21,823 bases of DNA. Origin: a virus. Positions within the stretch are counted from its first letter, which is position 1. Each line of letters begins with the position of its first letter. Positions 5,925-14,223 of the stretch are shown here, in pieces. The position numbers and the translations under genes are program-made. Location of the stretch: the IMG/VR virus record IMGVR_UViG_3300030385_000138, positions 1 through 21,823 of that record; one strand, written 5' to 3'. The notes below the pieces were generated by a model. That model saw only the letters and a list, made by a program, of their open reading frames with translations. It made no database searches and was not told the DNA's origin.

Positions 5925-6266
5925 ATGAAACTATCAAATGAACAATTCTGGGCAGGTCTTAGAGAAAGTGCAGGACTATATGCTAGGGCAGTGCGCCTTT
6001 ATAAAAAGGAATATGATGTTGATATAACAAGAATATCTGTAAGAGAGAGAGCATTAAAGGATGCTGACCAATTAAAAGATATTAGAGAACAAAACTTAGA
6101 TATTGCTGAAGAAGGCTTACACTCATTGATGAGAACAAAGAACGAAAACGTAAAACTAAGGGCAATAGAATTGTTCTTAAAACATCAGGGCGCAACTCGT
6201 GGCTGGGATGAAAAACAAAAATTAGAGATAACCGAGGATATGAATTTAACTATTAAATTTATTTAA
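5925..6266 (+). CDS. terS: Putative terminase small subunit
   Basis: A 113-aa, mostly helical protein directly before the large terminase; its TAA (6264-6266) touches the next ATG. The C-terminal part (ENVKLRAIELFLKHQGATRGW) resembles the end of many phage small terminase subunits, which bind the packaging site and load the large subunit onto DNA. The helix-turn-helix expected at the N-terminus is only weakly apparent (residues 15-50). No SD is seen before ATG 5925, where a short repeat CCTAACAAAA is present twice. The call rests on position and the C-terminal similarity. Confidence 0.65.
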   Translation: MKLSNEQFWAGLRESAGLYARAVRLYKKEYDVDITRISVRERALKDADQLKDIREQNLDIAEEGLHSLMRTKNENVKLRAIELFLKHQGATRGWDEKQKLEITEDMNLTIKFI

Positions 6267-7496
6267 ATGTCTGAAGTATCAGAAGTAGTGCCAGTAAAAG
6301 AAGAAGCGCTACTATTACCTAAAATATTCAAACCTCTTTTTACACCTTCTAGGTATAAAATCTATTACGGTGGCAGGGGTGGTGGTAAGTCTTGGAATTT
6401 TGCTATATCTTTATTGTCAATAGGAAGTAAAAAACCTATGCGAATATTGTGTACTCGTGAGATTCAAGGTTCTATCAAACAATCAGTACACAAACTACTG
6501 CATCAATGTATTAAACGAATGGGATTAGAACAATTCTATAGGGTTACTCGAGATGGTATTTATGGTATCAATGGCACTGAATTCTTATTTCTTGGACTTA
6601 AACATGACCCAAATCAAATCAAATCATTAGAAGGTATTGACATTTGCTGGTTAGAGGAAGCGCAGAAGATAACCTTTGAAAGTTATGAGTTGTTAATCCC
6701 AACCATTAGAAAGAAAGATTCAGAGATTTGGATTTCATTTAACCCTATATTGGACACAGACCCAACCTACCAACAATTTGTACTCAATAACACTAGGGAT
6801 AATTGCCAAATAGTTAAGGTTAATTTTTACGATAACCCATATTTCACTGATGAATTGAAAATTGAATTAGAGTATATGAAGGTGAACGACTATGATGAGT
6901 ATCTTCATGTCTGGGAAGGTGGTTGTAGAATATCAACGGATGCACAAATATTTAGGCATAAATTCACTGTTAAGGACTTTACCGCTCCAAGTGATGCAAC
7001 TTTTTATTATGGTTTGGATTGGGGATTTTCACAAGACCCTACAGTTGTGTTAAGAGCCCACATATATGATAATAGTCTTTATATTGATTATGAAGCTGGT
7101 GGTAGACAGGTAGAATTGGACAATACGCACAAACTAATAGATGAAATACCTTTAGCAAAACAGCATATAATAAGAGCAGATAGTGCTAGACCCGAATCCA
7201 TCAGCTTTGTAAGAAGGCAAGGTTACAGGATTGAATCAGTCCATAAATGGGGTGGTAGTATTGAAGATGGTATAGAATTTATACGAAGTTTTCGGATGGT
7301 TTATATACATTCACGTTGTTTGAAAACAGCAGAGGAGTTTGTTAAATATAGTTACAAGGTTGATAGGGTTACTGAAGATATATTGCCAACAATAGTTGAT
7401 TCTCATAATCACTATATTGATGCTTTACGTTATGCTTTACAACCAATGATTAAAAGAAAAGGGAAACCAAAATTAGCTAAAGTTATAGGAGTTTAG
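6267..7496 (+). CDS. terL: Terminase large subunit (PBSX/Terminase_3 type)
   Basis: A 409-aa packaging motor. The ATPase domain has Walker A GGRGGGKS (residues 35-42), Walker B ICWLEEA with catalytic E (126-132) and the coupling motif SFNP (157-160). The RNase H-like nuclease has the acidic residues D251 in YYGLDWGFSQDP, D305 in IRADSARPE, and D378/D385 in DSHNHYIDALRYAL. It cuts the DNA concatemer and pumps it through the portal. It starts immediately after the terS stop, so it is probably translationally coupled. All key motifs are present and the length is normal. It ends with TAG one base before the portal start. Confidence 0.95.
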   Translation: MSEVSEVVPVKEEALLLPKIFKPLFTPSRYKIYYGGRGGGKSWNFAISLLSIGSKKPMRILCTREIQGSIKQSVHKLLHQCIKRMGLEQFYRVTRDGIYGINGTEFLFLGLKHDPNQIKSLEGIDICWLEEAQKITFESYELLIPTIRKKDSEIWISFNPILDTDPTYQQFVLNNTRDNCQIVKVNFYDNPYFTDELKIELEYMKVNDYDEYLHVWEGGCRISTDAQIFRHKFTVKDFTAPSDATFYYGLDWGFSQDPTVVLRAHIYDNSLYIDYEAGGRQVELDNTHKLIDEIPLAKQHIIRADSARPESISFVRRQGYRIESVHKWGGSIEDGIEFIRSFRMVYIHSRCLKTAEEFVKYSYKVDRVTEDILPTIVDSHNHYIDALRYALQPMIKRKGKPKLAKVIGV

Positions 7497-7497
7497 A

Positions 7498-8808
7498 ATG
7501 GGAATTGAGAGTAAGCATCCTTTATACACAGAAACGGAGAGTAAATGGACAAGGGTCAGAGATTCTTTTTTAGGTTCAGATAGCATTAAAGACAAGGGTG
7601 AGGTTTACTTGCCAAAACTAAGCAGTCAAGATAAAGACCAATACGCATCTTATGTATTAAGAGCAATGTATGTAAACGTTATCAAGAATACAGTACAAGG
7701 ATTGGTAGGTGCTGTTATGCGAATAAACCCTGTGATAAATGCACCTGATAGAATATTAGAATTGACTGAAGATATTACGGGTACAGGCGTAAGCCTAAAA
7801 GATTTTATTTCTAATATGTTATCCGAGCAACTTCTAATGGGTAGACAAGGAATATTAATAGACCGAACAACAGATAGAGCCTATTTATCAGGATATACAA
7901 CAGAACAAATAACAAACTGGATGGAAGATGTTGTTGTTTTGAAAGAAACATTTGTATCTCATGATTCAAATGATGCTTATTCTATGACGTATGAGGTTCA
8001 GTATAGAGAATTAATGATTGATGAAGATGGTCATTATTTAGTAAGGATTTGGAGAGATAATAATGGATGGTCTGTTTGGAATGAGATTTACCCAACTAAG
8101 GTAGGACAATCATTAGATACGATACCATTTGTAGCTTTGAGTGGTAATGAATTAAACCTTAATCCAACACTACCACCTTTAATGTCATTAGTAGACACTA
8201 ACCTTTCAATGTATAGAACAAGTGCTGACTTGGAACATGGAAGGCATTTCACAGCGTTGCCGACTCCGTATGTAACTGGTATTGATGGGGATAGTGAACT
8301 GAAGATTGGTTCAGGCTCTGCTTGGATATTGCCTGACCCTTCTAGCAGAGCAGGGTATCTTGAATTTACTGGACAAGGGTTACAAGCATTAGAGAAAGCA
8401 GTAGAAGAAAAACGCTCTATCATGGCAGGTCTTGGTGCGAGTTTATTACAGAATCAAAAAAGTGGTGTTGAATCAGCAGAAGCACTACAACTTAGACAAA
8501 ACTCTGAAGCATCTGTATTGGTTGGTGCTGTATTGTCAGTTCAAGAGGGTATTGCGAAAGCGTTATCTGTAATGGCTGAATGGGAAGGCGTTAGTGGAGA
8601 TATTGACGTTTCCCTTAATACTGATTTCTCTGATGTCAAGATTAGTCCTGAAGATTTAACAGCATTAATGGGTGCGTGGCAGTCGGGTGCTATTAGCCAT
8701 GAAACATTCTTACACAACATGAAAAAAGGAGAAGTATTACCCGATGATGTTTCTGTGGAAGATGAAAGAGATAGAATAGACATGCAAAACCCTATGAACC
8801 TAGACTAA
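7498..8808 (+). CDS. Portal protein (DUF4055 family)
   Basis: A 436-aa protein after the terminase, with AGGAG about 9 nt upstream of ATG 7498. The N-terminus (W..VRDSFLGSDSIKDKGEVYLPKL), then AMYVNVIKNTVQGLVGAVMR and LLMGRQGILIDR match the DUF4055 family, which occupies the portal position in many siphoviruses. Residues about 300-350 (EKRSIMAGLGASLLQ...SAEALQLRQ) are the helical stem and wing seen in portals. It would form the dodecameric ring at one capsid vertex for DNA entry and tail joining. Size and place fit; the assignment is by family and order. Confidence 0.88.
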   Translation: MGIESKHPLYTETESKWTRVRDSFLGSDSIKDKGEVYLPKLSSQDKDQYASYVLRAMYVNVIKNTVQGLVGAVMRINPVINAPDRILELTEDITGTGVSLKDFISNMLSEQLLMGRQGILIDRTTDRAYLSGYTTEQITNWMEDVVVLKETFVSHDSNDAYSMTYEVQYRELMIDEDGHYLVRIWRDNNGWSVWNEIYPTKVGQSLDTIPFVALSGNELNLNPTLPPLMSLVDTNLSMYRTSADLEHGRHFTALPTPYVTGIDGDSELKIGSGSAWILPDPSSRAGYLEFTGQGLQALEKAVEEKRSIMAGLGASLLQNQKSGVESAEALQLRQNSEASVLVGAVLSVQEGIAKALSVMAEWEGVSGDIDVSLNTDFSDVKISPEDLTALMGAWQSGAISHETFLHNMKKGEVLPDDVSVEDERDRIDMQNPMNLD

Positions 8809-8820
8809 CCTCTCAAGGGT

Positions 8821-9894
8821 ATGAATGTCAACGAAAAAATACTTGATAAGATTAATGGTGATGCAATTAACATACAAAGGTATGAAGCAACTGTACAACG
8901 CCAAGTAATAAAACAGCTAAGAGATTTAGAAGCACAGATAGTTTCTGAACTTAAAGCATCTAATGTTATTACTGCTGTTAGAAAACAAACACAGAATAAA
9001 AGGCTTACAGCTTTACTCAAAAAAACAAGAGAAACAATAGCAGTAGCTTACAAAGACATTGCTAATTCACAATTAGTTATCTTGTCCGAAGTAGCAGAGT
9101 TATCTGAATTACAAACTGTTAATGCAATTAACAAATCAATTAAAGCTAATATTATCTCTCCAAGCATGAATAAGACAATGCTAAAAACTATTGCATCTGA
9201 TACTTTGATAGAGGGTGCTCCATCTAAAGTATGGTGGTCTAGGAGGGGGATTCAATTTCGAGCTAAGTTTGAAGATACCATTAGAATGGGAATGTTACAA
9301 GGTCAGACAACAGATAATATTGTGCGTACTTTGGTTGGAACACAAGTAAACAAATTTAAAGATGCAGCTTTACATGCACAGTTAAGAGGTGCAGAAGCAG
9401 TCGTAAGAACTTCCATACAGACAGTTGCCAATACTGCTAGATTAGATACTTATGCACAAAACTCAGATATTATTAAAGGCATAGAATGGTCAGCTACATT
9501 TGACAATAGAACTTCGGTTATATGTATGGAGTTAGATGGCTTGCAATGGGATTTAGACTATAACCCAATAGGACATGCTAAACCATTTCCGTCAGCTATA
9601 GCTCATTGGAATTGCAGAAGCACACAAGTACCTGTAACAAAAAGCTGGGAAGAATTAGGCTCAAAAGTTAAAGTAGAAGTGCCAGTAGGTACTCGTGCTA
9701 GTATGGATGGTCAGGTAGCAGGTGGTCAAAACTATCAACAATGGTTAGGCACTAAGTCTAAAGCCTTCCAACAAGAAGTGTTAGGTGTACAAAAACAAAA
9801 GCTATGGAAAGCTGGAAAGATTAGTTTTAGTGATTTAGTCAACCAGAGAGGACATCCATTAACACTTGAACAATTAAAAAGAAAAATAAAATAA
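8821..9894 (+). CDS. Head morphogenesis minor capsid protein (Mu gpF / SPP1 gp7-like)
   Basis: A 357-aa protein 12 nt after the portal gene; the SD-like AAGGG at 8815-8819 is unusually close to ATG 8821. The C-terminal domain holds the family block: WSATFDNRTSVICMELDG, then PFPSAIAHWNCRST with its conserved HWNCRS (around residues 260-267). The N-terminal two-thirds are helical. Members are minor head proteins bound near the portal that assist DNA ejection or head assembly. It is followed by a 101-nt gap with a promoter, separating it from the scaffold and capsid genes. Confidence 0.88.
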   Translation: MNVNEKILDKINGDAINIQRYEATVQRQVIKQLRDLEAQIVSELKASNVITAVRKQTQNKRLTALLKKTRETIAVAYKDIANSQLVILSEVAELSELQTVNAINKSIKANIISPSMNKTMLKTIASDTLIEGAPSKVWWSRRGIQFRAKFEDTIRMGMLQGQTTDNIVRTLVGTQVNKFKDAALHAQLRGAEAVVRTSIQTVANTARLDTYAQNSDIIKGIEWSATFDNRTSVICMELDGLQWDLDYNPIGHAKPFPSAIAHWNCRSTQVPVTKSWEELGSKVKVEVPVGTRASMDGQVAGGQNYQQWLGTKSKAFQQEVLGVQKQKLWKAGKISFSDLVNQRGHPLTLEQLKRKIK

Positions 9895-9922
9895 AGCGTA
9901 ACATCACGAAATTAAGGTTTTA

Positions 9923-9950
9923 TTGTGTAAAAGAAAATTTATGTTAAAAT
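9923..9950 (+). promoter_or_regulatory. Candidate extended -10 promoter for scaffold and capsid genes
   Basis: In the 101-nt gap before the scaffold gene, TTGTGT (9923-9928) is followed after 16 nt by TGT-TAAAAT (9942-9950), an extended -10 element with 5 of 6 matches to TATAAT. The -35 is only half-matched. The site is well placed to boost transcription of highly needed scaffold and capsid proteins. Confidence 0.45.
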
Positions 9951-9995
9951 GCGTATCGGCAGAGTCAGTTTTTTTAAATATAACGGAGTTATATA

Positions 9996-10664
9996 ATGAG
10001 TGAACAAGTAGAAACACCTAAAGAAGTACAACCAGTTACATATTCAGAAGAACAATTCACAGGGATTAAAACTAAATTAGACGAGTTTCGCTCTAATAAT
10101 GTTAAACTATTAAAAGACATGGAAACCCTTAGTCAGAAATTTGAGGGTATTGATGTTGAGGCTTACAACGAAATGTTGACTAAGCAAAATGAATTAAAAA
10201 GTAAAAAACTCATTGATGCAGGTAAGATAGACGAGTTACTTGCAGAAAAAACCAAATCAATGAGAGAAGTGCATAACAAGGAATTAGATAAAACTAATGA
10301 AGTGAACCTATCGTTACAAGAACAACTAGCTAAATTGGTAATTGATAATGCTGTAAGAGATTCAGCAACGAAAGCAGGTATTGTTGATACTGGTATGGAT
10401 GATATTTTGTTAAGGTCTAAATCTGTCTTTTCATTGAAAGATGGTAAAGCAGTACCAACAGATAAGCAAGGTAATACTATATTTGGACATGGAACAAGTG
10501 AACCCATGAGTGTTAATGAATGGGTCAATGCACAAATGGATGTTGCACCACACTTATTCAAATCATCTTCAGGGAGTGGTTCATCTCACGGTACAAGACC
10601 TAATGGTTTAGGTACAGAAAAATTAAATCCTTTACAAAAATTAGAACAAGGATTCGCAAAATAG
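9996..10664 (+). CDS. Capsid scaffolding protein
   Basis: A 222-aa protein with GGAG at 9985-9988, 7 nt before ATG 9996, directly upstream of the major capsid gene. It is Lys/Glu-rich and predicted coiled-coil from about residue 20 to 115. The C-terminal half has the pattern VDTGMDDILLR..VFSLKDG...DKQGN and then EWVNAQMDVAPHLFKSSSGSG, typical of phage scaffolding proteins whose basic tail contacts the capsid protein. It would guide procapsid assembly and then leave or be degraded. No protease domain is present, and no separate head protease gene is seen in the window. Confidence 0.82.
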   Translation: MSEQVETPKEVQPVTYSEEQFTGIKTKLDEFRSNNVKLLKDMETLSQKFEGIDVEAYNEMLTKQNELKSKKLIDAGKIDELLAEKTKSMREVHNKELDKTNEVNLSLQEQLAKLVIDNAVRDSATKAGIVDTGMDDILLRSKSVFSLKDGKAVPTDKQGNTIFGHGTSEPMSVNEWVNAQMDVAPHLFKSSSGSGSSHGTRPNGLGTEKLNPLQKLEQGFAK

Positions 10665-10667
10665 GTT

Positions 10668-10673
10668 TATAAT
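10668..10673 (+). promoter_or_regulatory. Candidate -10 box upstream of the capsid leader
   Basis: A perfect TATAAT lies just after the scaffold stop and 117 nt before the capsid start. No good -35 is found at normal spacing, so the call is weak. A transcript from here would begin with the capsid leader hairpin. A 10-bp palindrome (CCAATATTGG, 10675-10684) follows it immediately. Confidence 0.3.
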
Positions 10674-10714
10674 ACCAATATTGGCTGTCGGAGATAGTTA
10701 GACCCTACTTTATT

Positions 10715-10766
10715 GCCTGTGGCATACAGTAGTAGATTTTTTTTAATCTGCCTGTATATCATAGGC
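10715..10766 (+). promoter_or_regulatory. Long leader hairpin before the major capsid gene
   Basis: A 15-position arm at 10715-10729 pairs with 10752-10766 with one C-A mismatch and two G-U pairs. After a 2-nt bulge the stem continues for 7 more pairs (10732-10738 with 10745-10751) to a T6 loop. It ends 11 nt before the capsid SD (AGGAG, 10778-10782). No T-run follows, so it is not a standard terminator. It may stabilise the capsid mRNA, be an RNase III site, or tune translation. Confidence 0.55.
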
Positions 10767-10790
10767 ATTAAATTTATAGGAGTCATAATT

Positions 10791-11711
10791 ATGGCATCAG
10801 TTACACTGGCAGAATCTGCCAAATTATCACAGGATATGTTAATAGCAGGAGTGATTGAAAATATCATTACTGTTAATCCTTTTTATGAAGTTTTACCTTT
10901 TGGAAACATTGAAGGCAATTCACTAGCTTATAATCGTGAAAATGCTTTAGGTGCAGTTGAATGGACTACTGTTGGTTCAACTATTTCAGCAGGTAAAGCA
11001 GCAGCTACATTTACTCAAATTACAACTTCATTAACAACTTTGGTTGGTGATGCAGAGGTAAATGGTTTAATCCAAGCTACACGTTCAAATATCAACAATC
11101 AAAAAGCAGTACAAGTTGCCTCAAAAGCTAAATCTATTGGTCGTGCTTATCAAGATAAGATGATTAATGGTACTGGTTCAAGCAATCAACTTGATGGATT
11201 GTTAAATCTAGCATCTGCTGCACAAAAAGTAACAAGTGCAACAAATGGTTCTGCATTGACATTAGCAAAAATGGATGAGTGTTTGGACTTGGTTGTAGAT
11301 AAAGATGGTGAAGTAGACTACATTCTTATGAATGCAAGAACTCTCCGTTCATACTACACTTTGCTTAGAGCATTGGGTGGAGCAAGTATAAATGAGGTAA
11401 TTACATTGCCTAGTGGTCGTCAATTACCTGCTTACAGAGGAGTTCCAATCTTCCGTAATGACTATATTCCAATTACGCAGACTCAAGGTAGTATTTCTAC
11501 TGCAACTTCAGTTATTATGGGTACTTTGGATGATGGTTCTTTTAGTCATGGCATCTCTGGATTAACTGCAACTAATAACGCAGGTATTGAAGTAGTTGAA
11601 GTAGGTGTTGCAGAAACTAAAGATGAAACTATTACTCGAGTTAAGTTCTATAATGGTTTAGCTAATTTCTCTGAAAAAGGCTTGGCATTAATGACAGGTA
11701 TTAGCGACTAA
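10791..11711 (+). CDS. Major capsid protein (HK97 fold)
   Basis: A 306-aa protein starting at ATG 10791 with AGGAG 8 nt upstream; an in-frame GTG at 10713 lies inside the leader hairpin region and is rejected. The N-terminal block (VNPFYEVLPFGNIEGNSLAYNREN) and VGDAEVNGLIQATRSN, followed by KMINGTGSSNQLDGLLNL and later GRQLPAYRGVPIFRNDYIP, match HK97-fold capsid proteins of many uncultured siphoviruses. It has no long N-terminal delta domain, consistent with the separate scaffold gene. The codons used are common ones, as expected for a highly expressed gene. A terminator-like hairpin follows. Confidence 0.9.
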   Translation: MASVTLAESAKLSQDMLIAGVIENIITVNPFYEVLPFGNIEGNSLAYNRENALGAVEWTTVGSTISAGKAAATFTQITTSLTTLVGDAEVNGLIQATRSNINNQKAVQVASKAKSIGRAYQDKMINGTGSSNQLDGLLNLASAAQKVTSATNGSALTLAKMDECLDLVVDKDGEVDYILMNARTLRSYYTLLRALGGASINEVITLPSGRQLPAYRGVPIFRNDYIPITQTQGSISTATSVIMGTLDDGSFSHGISGLTATNNAGIEVVEVGVAETKDETITRVKFYNGLANFSEKGLALMTGISD

Positions 11712-11729
11712 TGTACCATTAGTTTAATT

Positions 11730-11755
11730 AACCCTCACTTTAGGGTGGGGGTTTT
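11730..11755 (+). terminator. Terminator- or attenuator-like hairpin after the capsid gene
   Basis: Nine pairs join 11730-11738 (AACCCTCAC) and 11745-11753 (GTGGGGGTT) with one T-G, leaving a 6-nt loop. Only four Ts (11752-11755) follow, so termination is probably partial. It would lower transcription of the connector and tail genes relative to the capsid gene. Confidence 0.5.
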
Positions 11756-11767
11756 ACTGGAGCAATT

Positions 11768-12271
11768 ATGGCAATTGATGCAACGGTAAATGGTGCAAAC
11801 TCTGATAGTTTTATAACTGTTGCAGTAGCAGACACTTACTGGGGAACTAATTTATACGCTACAACTTGGGATGCAGCTACAACTGCCAATAAAGAAAAAG
11901 CGTTAAAGATGGCAACACGAATCCTTGACGAAAAAGTAGTGTGGGTAGGAACAAGAGCAACAACCACTCAAGCATTAGGTTGGGGAAGGTCAGATGTTAC
12001 ATGGGATGGTACAACAGTATCATCATCAACAATACCTATTCAGATTTCCAATGCTACTGCTCAATTTGCAGGTGATTTATTAGTGAGTGATTTGACTGCA
12101 AACGCTGAAGGAAAAGGACTAAATTCACTCAAGGTTGGAGAAATAACTCTTGACTTTGATAAGAATGATACAGCAGGTGTAATGCCTGAAATTGTGCAGG
12201 AGATGTTACGTGGGTGGGGTACTATATATGCGAGAGCTAAATTTGGTACTGTACCAGTTGTGAGAACCTAA
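11768..12271 (+). CDS. Head-tail connector/adaptor (DnaT_2-like family)
   Basis: A 167-aa protein with GGAG 5 nt before ATG 11768. It has the family pattern SDSFITVAVADTYWGTNL, a helix with KEKALKMATRILDEKV, then QALGWGRSDVTWDG and a C-terminal helical part. This matches the DnaT-like single-strand-binding fold family that phages use as the adaptor ring below the portal. Position immediately after the capsid gene supports the adaptor role rather than DNA binding. Its stop shares a base with the next start (TAATG). Confidence 0.78.
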   Translation: MAIDATVNGANSDSFITVAVADTYWGTNLYATTWDAATTANKEKALKMATRILDEKVVWVGTRATTTQALGWGRSDVTWDGTTVSSSTIPIQISNATAQFAGDLLVSDLTANAEGKGLNSLKVGEITLDFDKNDTAGVMPEIVQEMLRGWGTIYARAKFGTVPVVRT

Positions 12272-12642
12272 TGGCTTTTAGAACATCTATAAAAAAATTA
12301 GTTGAATCAGCTATTGTTACTCTTAACGATATAGCAGAATCTGTTACTTATACTTCAATTGCTCAAGGTCAATATGATACTTTTTCAGGTCAAATAACAA
12401 ACACAAATACAGAATATACTTTTAACGCAGTAGTTAAGTATCTTGGTGCAATAGTAGGTGGAAATGATACAGAAACACCTGTTACTGGAGATATTGAGAT
12501 ACTGTTTGCTAGTAATGATTTGGCAATCTCACCAAGCACATCAGATACAATCACAAGAAGTGGTGAACTCTATTCAATCAACAGCATTAAATCTGACCCA
12601 GTTACTGCTTCATACACACTTAACTTAGTGAGGATGGGATGA
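12271..12642 (+). CDS. Putative head-closure (stopper) protein
   Basis: A 123-aa beta-rich protein between adaptor and gp10-like genes, the usual slot for the head-closure ring (SPP1 gp16-type). Features are an N-terminal helix, then alternating strands with VKYLGAIVGGND and a C-terminal YTLNLVRMG. I recognise no strict signature; the call relies on size, strand content and gene order. The start shares a base with the upstream stop, and the end overlaps the next ATG (ATGA). Confidence 0.55.
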   Translation: MAFRTSIKKLVESAIVTLNDIAESVTYTSIAQGQYDTFSGQITNTNTEYTFNAVVKYLGAIVGGNDTETPVTGDIEILFASNDLAISPSTSDTITRSGELYSINSIKSDPVTASYTLNLVRMG

Positions 12643-13013
12643 GTAGCGTTGCAGGTTTTAATGCCGATTTAAAGAAATTCGCAAAAGCTTCCAAGTTGGA
12701 ATTGGAGCTAGTTGTAAGAAAGATTGCATTTGAAGTGTTAAGGGGTGTTGTACAGAAAACACCTGTCGATACTGGTAGAGCAAAAGCTAATTGGAATCTT
12801 GGTTATGGAAGTGCTAATAGAAAAATTACCAACAATACAACTTTTAGATTAATTCAACCACCCAAAGGAAGTGGGAAAAGAGTTATATATATAACAAACC
12901 ATTTGCCTTATATTAATGCCCTAGAGCATGGCTCTAGTAAACAAGCACCTAGAGGTATGGTTGGTTTAACAATGCTTGATATTGAAAGGAGCATAAAACG
13001 TGTCATTCGCTAA
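12639..13013 (+). CDS. Neck / tail-completion protein (HK97 gp10-like)
   Basis: A 124-aa protein with the clear family blocks TPVDTGRAKANWN (about residues 42-54) and YITNHLPYINALEHGSSKQAP (about 88-108). HK97 gp10-type proteins join the finished head and tail. The start ATG 12639 overlaps the upstream TGA. Typical length; no oddities. Confidence 0.88.
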   Translation: MSSVAGFNADLKKFAKASKLELELVVRKIAFEVLRGVVQKTPVDTGRAKANWNLGYGSANRKITNNTTFRLIQPPKGSGKRVIYITNHLPYINALEHGSSKQAPRGMVGLTMLDIERSIKRVIR

Positions 13014-13380
13014 TGAACGAATAGAAATTGAAAATCGTTTAGAGGTTAATTGGTTAACAACACCTATTGCTTGGGGTAATATTACTTTCAATCCACCAAA
13101 TAATGATTCATGGGTTAGATTAAATATAATGAATGGCTCTACGGAATACAGAGCAATAAATTATAAAAAACGATATAATGGTATAATCAATATTCAAATT
13201 TTTGTGCCACTCAAAACTGGAACAAGTGTCGCAAGAGATTACGCTGATACTATGGCAGAAATCTTTGACTCTAAACTTTTTGATAGTATTGTGTGTGATG
13301 TGGCAAGTGTTACAGAAGTTGGAGCTGATGCTAAATGGTATCAGATTAATGTAGATACACCTTATTGGAGAGATTCATGA
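13000..13380 (+). CDS. Tail terminator-like protein (DUF4128 type)
   Basis: A 126-aa protein starting at GTG 13000 with AAGGAG (12986-12991) 8 nt upstream. It follows the gp10-like gene and precedes the tube gene, the usual slot of the tail terminator, which caps the tail tube (lambda gpU role). The pattern IENRLEVNW..TPIAWGN and YNGIINIQIFVPLKTGTSVA matches DUF4128 tail-terminator-like proteins. It overlaps both neighbours. Confidence 0.75.
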   Translation: MSFANERIEIENRLEVNWLTTPIAWGNITFNPPNNDSWVRLNIMNGSTEYRAINYKKRYNGIINIQIFVPLKTGTSVARDYADTMAEIFDSKLFDSIVCDVASVTEVGADAKWYQINVDTPYWRDS

Positions 13381-13529
13381 GTAAAAAAGATGTAAAATTA
13401 TACCCACCTCAAGGTGGGGGTTATGTAATTCCTCATCCTACACAGGTAGAGAGAATGAAAGCAAATGGGTGGGTTGAGAAACCCTTAACTAAAACAATGT
13501 CAAAGGAGAAATCAAATGGCAAATCATAA
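13377..13529 (+). CDS. Small hypothetical phage protein (50 aa)
   Basis: A 50-codon gene that overlaps the upstream stop (ATGA), has GGAG (13367-13370) 6 nt before the ATG, and ends 14 nt inside the tube gene. The protein begins MSKKDVKLYPPQGGGYVIPH and contains VERMKANGWVEKP, then a Lys-rich tail. Similar short proteins with a GWxEKP-like end occur at this place in other siphoviruses, but no function is known to me. Strong SD and perfect coupling argue that it is translated. Confidence 0.7.
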   Translation: MSKKDVKLYPPQGGGYVIPHPTQVERMKANGWVEKPLTKTMSKEKSNGKS

Positions 13530-13899
13530 AGGCTCTGAAGGAGTCGTAAAAGTTTCGAGTGCAACTGTTGCCGAAATTAGGGATTGGAGTCTTTCTGAAA
13601 CAGCAGAAACAATTGACGATACAACAATGGGTGCTGCTGCTCGGACTAAAAAATCATCTTTAACATCTGCAAGTGGTTCTTTAACTGCATTTTGGGATGA
13701 AACCGATACAGCAGGACAAGGAGCAATGACAATAGGAGCTCTTGTTTCTTTAATATTATATCCTGAAGGTGCTGCTGGAACAACTGCAACTATAAGTGCT
13801 ATAATTACTGAAAAAGGTGTATCTGCTACACTTGACGGTATGGTAGAAACAAGTATCAGTTTTGAAGCAGCAGCAGCAGTAGTGTGGGCAAACCCATAA
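13516..13899 (+). CDS. Major tail tube protein
   Basis: A 127-aa protein with AAGGAG (13503-13508) 7 nt before ATG 13516. The pattern GSEGVVKVSSATVAEIRDWS, then LTSASGSLTAFWDETDTAGQ and the final VETSISFEAAAAV is that of small major tail proteins that stack as hexamer rings. Position between terminator and chaperone genes is exactly as expected. The Ala/Thr-rich sequence fits an abundant structural protein. Confidence 0.85.
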   Translation: MANHKGSEGVVKVSSATVAEIRDWSLSETAETIDDTTMGAAARTKKSSLTSASGSLTAFWDETDTAGQGAMTIGALVSLILYPEGAAGTTATISAIITEKGVSATLDGMVETSISFEAAAAVVWANP

Positions 13900-13902
13900 T
13901 TC

Positions 13903-14223
13903 ATGAGTATTCTTGATAACGCAAAAGCCCACTTTGATACCTTAGAAACAAAAGTTATTGAAGTGGAAGAATGGGATTCGGTTATATACGCTACTCCCTT
14001 CACTATGGGTGAAAAGAAGAAACTTTGGAAACATGCTAAAGAAGATGATATTGAGTTCATGGTACGAACTTTAATATTAAAGGCTTTAAACAAAGAAGGT
14101 GAAAAAATGTTCGATTTATCAGATAAGCCAACATTAATGAACCATGTAGACCCTAATGTAATTGTACGAGTTGTAGGCGATATATCAGTAGCTGATACTA
14201 TTGAAGAAATGTCGGGAAACTAA
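13903..14223 (+). CDS. Tail assembly chaperone (lambda gpG-like)
   Basis: A 106-aa protein with FTMGEKKKLWKHAKEDD and FMVRTLILKALNKEGEKMF, typical of the first tail chaperone. Such proteins bind the tape measure protein before tube assembly. The stop TAA (14221-14223) follows directly after a GGGAAAC slippery site, so a fraction of ribosomes would shift to make the longer GT form. Start ATG 13903 lies 3 nt after the tube stop. Confidence 0.85.
   Translation: MSILDNAKAHFDTLETKVIEVEEWDSVIYATPFTMGEKKKLWKHAKEDDIEFMVRTLILKALNKEGEKMFDLSDKPTLMNHVDPNVIVRVVGDISVADTIEEMSGN

Noticed and set aside
10163-10561. 132-codon minus-strand frame
   Set aside because: Lies wholly within the scaffold gene, with low-complexity composition mirroring the sense codons.
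10713-10790. N-terminal extension of the capsid protein
   Set aside because: It would read through the leader hairpin and lacks an SD; ATG 10791 has a well-placed AGGAG.
13403-13418. GC-rich 6-bp hairpin with a TCAA loop
   Set aside because: It lies inside the 50-codon gene, is short, and encodes PPQGGG; no T-run follows, so it is not a terminator.
13524-14093. 189-codon open frame on the minus strand
   Set aside because: It is the antisense shadow of the tail tube and chaperone genes, whose products are recognisable. No family was recognised in the antisense product.
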